Assembly (NCBI GenBank): GCA_015069195.1
Contig: SVJA01000003.1
Span: forward strand, 1-64,000
Reading direction: 5' to 3'
DNA length: 64,000 nt
DNA from: Oscillospiraceae bacterium
GTDB lineage: Bacteria; Bacillota; Clostridia; UBA1212
Part shown: one piece after another, positions 32,778 to 40,067 of the stretch
Position numbering within the stretch: the first letter of the stretch is position 1
Layout: the number at the start of each line of letters is the position of its first letter
The notes under the pieces: model-generated
Told to the model about the DNA's origin: nothing
The model's input: only the letters and a program-made list of their open reading frames with translations
The model's database searches: none
Program-made: the position numbers and the translations under genes

Positions 32778-35309
32778 TCAAGCCGTCACAATCTTACTAG
32801 CCTCTCCGAGGTCGAGAAGTTTTACAGCATTTTCACGCATTTTGTATTTGAGAATTTTTCCGGCTGCATTCATCGGGAATGAATCAACGAAAACTACATA
32901 GCGAGGTGTTTTGTGCTTCGCCATATGAGTCATAACGTACTCTTTTATTTCGGCTTCGCTTGAAGTTTCACCGGGTTTGAGTATTACGCAAGCCATAACC
33001 TCTTCGCCGTAATCCTTGTCCGGAACACCGATTACCTGAACGTCGGAAACCTTCGGATGTGTGTAGATGAAGTCTTCGATTTCTTTCGGATAAATATTTT
33101 CGCCGCCACGGATAATCATATCTTTTATACGGCCTGTAACTTTGAAGTTGCCGTCCGGAAGTCTTCTGCAGAGGTCACCTGAGTGGAGCCAACCGTCTTT
33201 GTCGATGGCAGCAGCGGTAGCTTCGGGCATTTTGTAGTATCCTTTCATAATGTTATAACCGCGTGCAACGAACTCGCCGTCTGTGTTGTCGGGGAGTTCT
33301 TCTCCTGTTTCGGGATCGACAATCTTACATTCAACGCCGAAGATAGGACTTCCTACGGTATTAACACGAGTTTCGATGGTGTCGGTTGTCTTGGACATCG
33401 TAGTAGCAGGAGATGCTTCTGTCTGACCGTATGTGATACAAATTTCAGGCATATGCATTTTGTTTATAACTTCTTCCATAACCTTTATCGGGCAAGGAGA
33501 ACCTGCCATAATACCTGTACGCATATGACTGAAGTCTGTCTTGTCAAAGTCCTCGTGACCGAGCATTGCAATAAACATTGTCGGAACGCCGTGGAATGCA
33601 GTGATTTTTTCTCTGTTTATACAGTCAAGACCTTTCTTAGGTGAGAATGCCGTGATAGGTGACATTGTAACGCCGTGAGTAACAGATGCGGTCATTGCAA
33701 GAACGAGCCCGAAGCAATGGAACATAGGCACCTGAATCATCATTCTGTCCTCTGTTGAAAGATCCATACAGTCACCGATAGCCTTACCGTTATTTACAAC
33801 ATTGTAGTGTGTAAGCATAACACCTTTAGGAAATCCTGTCGTACCGGATGTGTATTGCATATTACATACATCGTGTTTGTTTATCATAGCCGCTCTTCTG
33901 TGAACTGCTTCGATAGGAGTTTGGTATGCAAAGCTTAAAGCCTGGTCCCAATTGAGGCATCCCTTTTGTGTAGATTCGCAAGTGATGATATTGCGGAGGA
34001 ATGGAAGTCTCTTTGAGTGAAGAGGCTTGCCGCTTTCGTGATGTTCAAGCTCGGGGCAGATTTCTTTTATGATTTCGACATAGTTTGCATCCTTGTAGCT
34101 GTCAATCATAACGAGTGTATGTGTGTCTGACTGACGGAGCAAATATTCGATTTCGTGGATTTTATATGCGGTATTTACAGTAACCAAAACAGCACCGATT
34201 TTGACAGTTGCCCAGAATGTGATATACCACTGAGGAATATTTGTCGCCCAAATAGCCACATGGTCGCCTTGCTTTACACCCAATGAAATGAGCGCTCTTG
34301 CGAAAGTGTCAACATCGTCACGGAACTCGGGGTAAGTTCTTGTGTAGTCACATGTTGTGTAGCGGAAAGCATACTGATCGGGGAATTCTTCACAAACTCT
34401 GTCAAGCAACTGCGGGAAAGTAATGTCGATAATTGTTTCTTTCGGCCAAATGTAGTTTCCTGTGCCTCTGTTGCTAACCTGAAGTCTGCCGCGTGAACCT
34501 TCGACACCTGCATATTTACTCATAAAGTTTGCATAGTGGGGGAATACGATACCTGCGTTTGAAAGTTCGGGCATATATGTTTTGAGCCATTCAAGTGAAA
34601 CATAGCCTTCGTAGTTTATGGAGCGGAGTGCCATCATAAAATTATCCACCGGAAGATTGCCTTCTCCGAGAAGCTTATACGAAACACTGCTTTCTGTCAT
34701 AACAGAATCTTTGATGTGAGTATGCTTAATATAAATTCCGAGGTTCTGAACGGTCTGCTCAGGAGATTCGTTATTGAAACGGTAAGGGTGGTGCATATCC
34801 CAGAGCGCCCCTACAAAGTCGCTTGCAACAGCATTCAGAACATTGCCGAGTCTTTTTGTATCACTGTAAACACCGTTTGTTTCGACCAAAAGTGTAACAT
34901 TGTGCGCCTCAGCAAATGGTACGAGCTTTTTAAGACCTTCAATAACGGTAGCATCATCAATGTCATTGCCGGGCTCAATTGTGTTGTCACCGAGGACTCT
35001 TATGTAAGGAGTTCCGAGCTTTGATGCAAGAACAATATATTCCTGTATTTCTTCAATGGCCTGTTCCTGTGTAGCTGCATCATTTATCGGGTTACCCGGT
35101 GAAAGACAGCAGATTTCAAGATGAAGCTGTTTTAACTTGCTGATGGTCTTATCAAGATTGTTGTCAGCAAACGGTTCTGCGTGAACCGAAAAAATGTTGT
35201 CTTTGAAGCCTCTGAGTTCTATTCCGTGGAACCCGAAGTCTTTAGCCATAGTATAGATTTCGGACCAGTTAAAATCAGGACATCCAAGTGTTGAAAATGA
35301 TAATTTCAT
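32778..35309 (-). CDS. TIM-barrel (sugar isomerase-like) / acyl-CoA synthetase fusion
   Basis: 843 residues. Residues 1-275 are a xylose-isomerase-like TIM barrel with the metal residues in LLVETNG, ALWDMHHPYR, KHTHIKDS and SLEW. Residues about 285-843 are an adenylate-forming ligase: YTSGTTGFPKGVM (near 487), YGQTEASP, WLHSGDL, GGENIYPKEIE and the catalytic Lys in NAAGKILK (near 814). The ligase half is closest to medium- or branched-chain acyl-CoA synthetases. AGAGAGGTAG precedes the ATG. A T-box controls it (35350-35626), which is unusual for this family. One intact frame spans both domains, so the fusion is real in this assembly. Confidence 0.88.
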   Translation of the reverse strand: MKLSFSTLGCPDFNWSEIYTMAKDFGFHGIELRGFKDNIFSVHAEPFADNNLDKTISKLKQLHLEICCLSPGNPINDAATQEQAIEEIQEYIVLASKLGTPYIRVLGDNTIEPGNDIDDATVIEGLKKLVPFAEAHNVTLLVETNGVYSDTKRLGNVLNAVASDFVGALWDMHHPYRFNNESPEQTVQNLGIYIKHTHIKDSVMTESSVSYKLLGEGNLPVDNFMMALRSINYEGYVSLEWLKTYMPELSNAGIVFPHYANFMSKYAGVEGSRGRLQVSNRGTGNYIWPKETIIDITFPQLLDRVCEEFPDQYAFRYTTCDYTRTYPEFRDDVDTFARALISLGVKQGDHVAIWATNIPQWYITFWATVKIGAVLVTVNTAYKIHEIEYLLRQSDTHTLVMIDSYKDANYVEIIKEICPELEHHESGKPLHSKRLPFLRNIITCESTQKGCLNWDQALSFAYQTPIEAVHRRAAMINKHDVCNMQYTSGTTGFPKGVMLTHYNVVNNGKAIGDCMDLSTEDRMMIQVPMFHCFGLVLAMTASVTHGVTMSPITAFSPKKGLDCINREKITAFHGVPTMFIAMLGHEDFDKTDFSHMRTGIMAGSPCPIKVMEEVINKMHMPEICITYGQTEASPATTMSKTTDTIETRVNTVGSPIFGVECKIVDPETGEELPDNTDGEFVARGYNIMKGYYKMPEATAAAIDKDGWLHSGDLCRRLPDGNFKVTGRIKDMIIRGGENIYPKEIEDFIYTHPKVSDVQVIGVPDKDYGEEVMACVILKPGETSSEAEIKEYVMTHMAKHKTPRYVVFVDSFPMNAAGKILKYKMRENAVKLLDLGEASKIVTA

Positions 35310-35349
35310 TTTTCTACCTCTCTCTTTCTGTGCTTAATGTATGCAAGAG

Positions 35350-35626
35350 ACAATAAAAAAACTTTCATCTCCTGCTGATTATGCAAGAGACGAAAGTGCA
35401 AATAACTTCCGCGGTACCACTCTTGTTGGTAAGAAAAACTTACCCACCTTAACGGCATGTATAGTGCCTCCACCATGATAACGGCGGCGAACCCGTTCGA
35501 ACCTACTGTGATTTCAGCCGAAAGCTCAGGGGTGAGTTATGTATCCGAATTACGTATCGCCTCGCACCAAACGGCGACTCTCTGAAACAAATCATCGGTT
35601 TTTGTTCCCCGTCAAAGCATTTAACG
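35350..35626 (-). ncRNA. T-box leader, probable leucine specifier
   Basis: The minus strand carries the T-box AGAGTGGTACCGCGGAA (35423-35407), the stem I features AGAGAG and GGTGCGAGG (about 35583-35556), and a terminator (ACTTTCGTCTC pairing with GGAGATGAAAGT, 35397-35361) ending in seven T. The specifier segment reads TAA-CTC-ACCCCTGAGC, matching the usual position (xAA-codon-A before CTGAGC), so CUC (Leu, 35536-35534) is the best reading; AAC or ACT are possible. Uncharged tRNA would favour the antiterminator and read-through into the synthetase gene. Confidence 0.9.
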
Positions 35627-35632
35627 AGGGAA

Positions 35633-35662
35633 ATTTTATCATAGTAAAATATTTATTGTCAA
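35633..35662 (-). promoter_or_regulatory. Promoter of the T-box transcript
   Basis: TTGACA at 35662-35657, an 18-base spacer and TAAAAT at 35638-35633 on the minus strand. Confidence 0.65.
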
Positions 35663-35770
35663 TACGTTTTTCATTATAATTTCAGCATTTCGGGGTAAAA
35701 TATCAGAGTAAAACTATAATATGCATGTAAAATCAAGATGTGGGCAAATCAGAAATGTCCGGAGGGTAAT

Positions 35771-36454
35771 ATGACAGCTAAGAATATCGTTGACATAATA
35801 CTTTGCGCCGTTACAACGGCAATGGGAATTGTCGGATTGACATTTAACAGTTCGATTATAAAAAAGGGAATACGAAAAGAAATATTCATTTATTATACTA
35901 ACCTGAGTAATATCGCAATAGTGTTATTTCAGTTAAGTCTTCTCGTGTCATATTCAGCGACCGATAGTCGATTACACAAATTTTTATCAGTTTCCTGGTT
36001 GAGACTTTCCGTAGCGATGATGATTTTGCTGACATTCATTGTGTATCATTTTGTTCTCAGACCCGGAATAAAGAAAAATTCGGCAGAAAGTTTGACTGCG
36101 GAAAAATCCATAGGGAATTTCTGTGTACATTATGCAGTTCCGATATTGACATTTATACAATGGGTGATTGCCGCAGACAAAGAATCATTGCGTATAACAG
36201 ACGGATTGATCTGGCTCATATGTCCGGCCGTGTATTCAATATTTGTCTTTACTCGCAGCAAAATGATTGATATAAAATCAAAAAGTACGTGCAAACCTCT
36301 ATCAGACAGCGAAAAGGTAAAATATCCTTACGCTTTTTTAAATATTGATGTTTTGGGCAGTGCAAGAGTTGCTGCCAATATTGCAATTGTCGGCGTAGCT
36401 TGTGCGCTATCCGGCTGCTTTGCTGCCTTGTTGGCTATTATTCTGTCAGCTTAA
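35771..36454 (+). CDS. Pr6Pr-family six-helix membrane protein
   Basis: 227 residues from ATG 35771 (CCGGAGGG 8 bases upstream). Six hydrophobic segments; family hallmarks are IYYTNLSNIAIVLFQLSLL and TFIVYHFVLRPG. The family has no established function. The 3' end overlaps the convergent HAD gene by 9 bases, so the two transcripts are antisense at their ends. Confidence 0.7.
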   Translation: MTAKNIVDIILCAVTTAMGIVGLTFNSSIIKKGIRKEIFIYYTNLSNIAIVLFQLSLLVSYSATDSRLHKFLSVSWLRLSVAMMILLTFIVYHFVLRPGIKKNSAESLTAEKSIGNFCVHYAVPILTFIQWVIAADKESLRITDGLIWLICPAVYSIFVFTRSKMIDIKSKSTCKPLSDSEKVKYPYAFLNIDVLGSARVAANIAIVGVACALSGCFAALLAIILSA

Positions 36455-37117
36455 TATCACCGTCGCAATATCAGATACACCGGCGACGATATAATCCGCG
36501 CCTGCGGCGCGCAATTCCTCTTCGCTACCGTAACCGTACAGAACTCCCATTGAGTCAATTCCGTTATATTTTGCTCCGTCAATGTCATGGTGACGGTCTC
36601 CGACAATAAGCATTTCGCTTTTTGAGAAGTTATAGACTTTGTTTACTGTGCTTATAGCATACTCTAAAACCTGATGTTTTTTGTTTCTTGATTCATCAAA
36701 AGTGCTTCCGCAAATGAATTCAAAATATTCATCAAGACCGAAGTGTTTTGCTATTCTCAAAGCAAATTCTTCAGGTTTGGATGTTGCGACAGCAAGTACA
36801 TAGCCTGCATTTTTTAATTTGCATAAAATCTCTTTTATACCATCGTATGGTGTGTTTTCAAAAATTCCGGTATCTCTGAAATATTCACGGAAAAATCTGA
36901 CGGCTTCTTCTGCTTTTTCTTGAGAAAAATTAAATTTGCGTTTGAATTCATCTATGAGTGGCGGACCGACAAAACTCAAAAGTTCATTCCTTGGCGGTAC
37001 TTTCTCTCCGAGCTTTTCAAGAGCATATGCAACCGAATTAAGGATTCCGGTGCATGAGTCTGTGAGTGTTCCGTCAAGGTCAAAAAATATAGCTTTGTAG
37101 TTTTTCAATGGTTTCAT
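36446..37117 (-). CDS. HAD-family phosphatase (phosphoglycolate phosphatase-like)
   Basis: 223 residues. HAD motifs: FFDLDGTLTDS (nucleophile Asp), VATSKPEEF, KHQVLEYAI Lys, and VGDRHHDIDGAKYNGI. A small helical cap (LEKLGEKVPP to PYDGIKEIL) fits subclass I, Gph/PpaX-like enzymes. The substrate is not determined. AGGATTAAG lies upstream. It is divergent from the kinase at 37394, with the operator array between them. Confidence 0.88.
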   Translation of the reverse strand: MKPLKNYKAIFFDLDGTLTDSCTGILNSVAYALEKLGEKVPPRNELLSFVGPPLIDEFKRKFNFSQEKAEEAVRFFREYFRDTGIFENTPYDGIKEILCKLKNAGYVLAVATSKPEEFALRIAKHFGLDEYFEFICGSTFDESRNKKHQVLEYAISTVNKVYNFSKSEMLIVGDRHHDIDGAKYNGIDSMGVLYGYGSEEELRAAGADYIVAGVSDIATVILS

Positions 37118-37186
37118 TACTTAATCCTCCGTTTCAGAAATTTTATCATAAATTCTGTGAAAAATACATAAAACTTAAAAATCGTT

Positions 37187-37284
37187 TCGATTATAGTCGA
37201 TAAGATTAGGTAAAAATTAATATTTTATCGATTATAGTCGATAAAATACCTGAAAATGGAGAAAGTTTCGATTATACTCGATAA
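37187..37284. promoter_or_regulatory. Array of three phased operator-like palindromes
   Basis: TCGATTATAGTCGATAA occurs at 37187-37203 and 37228-37244, and with one change (ATACTCG) at 37268-37284. Centres are 41 and 40 bases apart, about four helical turns. The middle copy is the fullest: TTTTATCGA and TCGATAAAA arms of 9 bases at 37223-37246. The layout suggests cooperative binding by a dimeric regulator between the divergent HAD and kinase genes. Confidence 0.7.
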
Positions 37285-37393
37285 AAATTAAAAAATAACC
37301 CATATTTCCTACCACAAATTCATAAACTATGTTAAAATATAAATTCCGGAGGGAATTGCTACGGCTGAATATTTAAAAGGAGATTACATTGAT

Positions 37394-38371
37394 ATGAATC
37401 AGGAAGCTTTCAAAATAAATAAATACATTCTTGAAAATAAGTTTGATGATCTTATTGAACTGTCGGAAATGGTTCATAAGAATCAATACGAGATGCTTTT
37501 GCGCCTTATACAGGCTGCTAATAGCTCTGATAACAATGAGCCTTTTGTTGCGGCTGTGCTCGTCACAGGCCCTTCGTCGTCCGGAAAGACTACTTTTTCT
37601 AATGTGCTTGAAAAGAAACTTGATGCACTCGGATTTAATTGTACTGTTATATCCATTGATAATTATTATTACGGAAGAGACGAGATAATAAAAAATCAGA
37701 TTGCCCGAGGTGATATTCCTGCAGAGGGTGAGTCATATGACTTTGAGTGTCTTGAGGCGTTTAATGTGGAATTTTTCCGCGAGCAGATGTCTGCGTATGC
37801 GAGAGGCGAAGAGATAGAGCTTCCGTATTACGATTTTACGATTGGCAAAATGCTTATGAGCGGTAAAAAAATAAAAGCAGAGGGTAAGGATATTCTTATA
37901 GTTGAGGGTATTCAGGCAATGAATCCTGCGATGTGTGACAATCTTGGATTTACACGTACTTTTAAGGTTTATATTTGCCCATTCAATGTTTATGCGGCAG
38001 ACGGCGGAGAGGATGTTATTCCGAGTAATCAAGTGAGGTTTATGAGAAGAACAATCCGTGATTTTGCAAAGAGAGATTCTTCGATGGGTTATACTATGTA
38101 TTTGTGGCCTGCTGTCAGAGCCGGCGAAGAAAAGTATATAAAGCCGATGAAAAAGTATGCGGACTTTTTCTTTAATTCGTCATTGCCGTATGAGATACCA
38201 TTCTTGAAAAAACGCATATTCGAACTTCGTGAGACGTTGACTGACGAGGAAAAAGAAATTATGGGTAAATACGTAAATATGGAAGCTTTGGAACATTTCT
38301 TGCCGTACAGCGGTTTTGAAATTCCGGAAGATTCTATATTCAATGAGTTTTATCACGACAGTAAAAACTGA
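37394..38371 (+). CDS. Uridine kinase-like nucleoside kinase
   Basis: 325 residues. P-loop GPSSSGKTTFS (about 58-68), IDNYYYGRDEI, YDFECLEAFNVE, LIVEGIQAMNP and RRTIRDFAKRDSS place it in the uridine kinase/phosphoribulokinase family. Many clostridial homologues are near 550 residues with an extra N-terminal domain; only about 55 residues precede the P-loop here. It probably phosphorylates uridine or cytidine. A binding site AAAGGAG lies upstream of the ATG. Confidence 0.85.
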   Translation: MNQEAFKINKYILENKFDDLIELSEMVHKNQYEMLLRLIQAANSSDNNEPFVAAVLVTGPSSSGKTTFSNVLEKKLDALGFNCTVISIDNYYYGRDEIIKNQIARGDIPAEGESYDFECLEAFNVEFFREQMSAYARGEEIELPYYDFTIGKMLMSGKKIKAEGKDILIVEGIQAMNPAMCDNLGFTRTFKVYICPFNVYAADGGEDVIPSNQVRFMRRTIRDFAKRDSSMGYTMYLWPAVRAGEEKYIKPMKKYADFFFNSSLPYEIPFLKKRIFELRETLTDEEKEIMGKYVNMEALEHFLPYSGFEIPEDSIFNEFYHDSKN

Positions 38372-38404
38372 CAATATACGAAGAGTTTACAGGAGTTATA
38401 ACTT

Positions 38405-38968
38405 ATGGTTATATTTGAAATAATATTGCTTTCAGTGGGACTGGCTATGGATGCATTTGCCGTCGCCGTGTGCAAAGGTCTTGCGATGAAAGAGGTAAGG
38501 CCTAAAAATGCATTGATTGTCGGATTGTGGTTCGGTGGTTTTCAGATGTTGATGCCGTTTATCGGGTACTTTTTGGGAAGCAGATTTCAAAAAAATATTG
38601 AGAGCATAGACCATTGGATTGCATTTGGTTTGCTGGCGCTGATCGGAATAAATATGATACGCGAGGCGCTTTCGAAGGAGTGCGGAGAGGGTGACGCTTC
38701 TTTGGGATTCAAAAAAATGTTTGTGTTGTCTGTTGCGACCAGCATTGATGCTTTGGCGGTAGGTATCGCACTTGCTATGGATAATGCAAAACCGATTTAT
38801 ATAGCGGCGCCTGCTATCGGTATCATAACATTGGGTATTTCTTTTATGGGCGTATATATCGGCAGCATATTCGGAATGAAGTACAAATCCAAGGCGGAAT
38901 TTGCCGGAGGTTTGATATTAATCCTGCTCGGAACAAAAATTCTTCTGGACCATCTGGGAATTTTATAA
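38405..38968 (+). CDS. mntP: Manganese efflux pump MntP-like
   Basis: 187 residues, six transmembrane segments arranged as two homologous halves, each with the Asp-containing motif ([14 protein letters not shown] and [13 protein letters not shown]). Exports Mn2+. It follows the kinase by 33 bases. The yybP-ykoY manganese riboswitch found before many mntP genes was not seen in that short gap. Confidence 0.92.
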   Translation: MVIFEIILLSVGLAMDAFAVAVCKGLAMKEVRPKNALIVGLWFGGFQMLMPFIGYFLGSRFQKNIESIDHWIAFGLLALIGINMIREALSKECGEGDASLGFKKMFVLSVATSIDALAVGIALAMDNAKPIYIAAPAIGIITLGISFMGVYIGSIFGMKYKSKAEFAGGLILILLGTKILLDHLGIL

Positions 38969-39038
38969 TAAGTTTGGACAACTTCGGTTGCTTCTGTTAA
39001 TATGTATATGATGAAATAATTTATTTAAGAGGTGCATT

Positions 39039-40067
39039 ATGACTGTATTCAACGGTTTTAATTCTTCAAGTAAAATTTTGCAATACACAGACAAGCTCAA
39101 CAACTTTTTAAACTGTGACAAAACTTTGATTGTTACGGAGCTTGATCTTACGAATAAATGTAACAACAAGTGCCCCGCCTGCACCGGTATAAAGGAGAAC
39201 GGCGAAGAACTTACATGGGAAGAGATTCAGATGATTGCACGTGATTTGCACGCTCTCGGAAATCAGGGCGTAATTATCAGCGGCGGCGGTGAGCCTCTTA
39301 TGCACAAAGATTTTATAAAAGCTTTGGAGCTTCTCAAAAGCTACGGTATGCAGATAGGTCTTAACAGCAACGGTCTTGCTCTCACAGAGGACAAGGCGGA
39401 GGCTATTGCAAAGTACTGTACTTATTTCAGAATCAGCCTTGATGCAGGTAGCCCGGAAATGTACAAAAAAACTCACGGTATGGAGCCTGCGGCATATGAA
39501 AAAGTTATCTCAAATATAAAGCTTATGTCAGATGTGAAAAAGAGAACAGGTTCGGAAGTATCATTTACGACAGGCTTTTTGACAAGCTCTATGACTGCAT
39601 CCGATATGGAAGCTTTTATAAAAGTGAGCAAAGAAAACGGCGCGGGAGCAGGTCAGTTCAGACCTTTTACCGGTGACGATTTTGATATTTCTTCGGAGTA
39701 CAAAAGACTCAAAGAAAAATACGAGGACGAAAACTTTAAAGTCTTGGCGTCTCTTCAGAAGTATGAAAGATTTGACGAGGGTATGGGACACGCATATACA
39801 AAGTGCAGAGGTATGTTCTTCTCAACCGTTATCACTGCTAACTGCAGAATGTATGCTTGCCTGCATCACAGACAGGATCCGAACTTCCTCATAGGTGATA
39901 TGAGAGGCGAGGGCAAATCTCTCCGTGAAGTCTGGAATTCTTACCGTAAGTGGATGGTGTACGAAAATATTGATCCGAATATGTGTCCGCCGTTCTGCCG
40001 TAATGACAGTTTCAATATCGTTCTTGACGGTCTTGCTACAGATATAAACCATAAGGAATTCTTATAA
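39039..40067 (+). CDS. Radical SAM protein with SPASM-like C-terminus
   Basis: 342 residues. The cluster motif CNNKCPAC gives Cys41, Cys45 and Cys48 (CxxxCxxC); SGGGEPLMHKDF and LNSNG follow. The C-terminal Cys set (CRGMFF, NCRMYACLHH, CPPFC) could bind auxiliary clusters, as in SPASM proteins. No short precursor peptide was found beside it. The stop overlaps the YfhO start (TAATG), so the two products are probably coupled. Confidence 0.8.
   Translation: MTVFNGFNSSSKILQYTDKLNNFLNCDKTLIVTELDLTNKCNNKCPACTGIKENGEELTWEEIQMIARDLHALGNQGVIISGGGEPLMHKDFIKALELLKSYGMQIGLNSNGLALTEDKAEAIAKYCTYFRISLDAGSPEMYKKTHGMEPAAYEKVISNIKLMSDVKKRTGSEVSFTTGFLTSSMTASDMEAFIKVSKENGAGAGQFRPFTGDDFDISSEYKRLKEKYEDENFKVLASLQKYERFDEGMGHAYTKCRGMFFSTVITANCRMYACLHHRQDPNFLIGDMRGEGKSLREVWNSYRKWMVYENIDPNMCPPFCRNDSFNIVLDGLATDINHKEFL

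Noticed and set aside
33183-33644. 153-codon plus-strand frame antisense to the acyl-CoA synthetase
   Set aside because: The opposite strand has all ligase motifs; this frame has no binding site and a Cys/His-rich unnatural composition.
38372-38404. Manganese (yybP-ykoY) riboswitch before mntP
   Set aside because: Only 33 bases separate mntP from the preceding gene, with no room for the aptamer.
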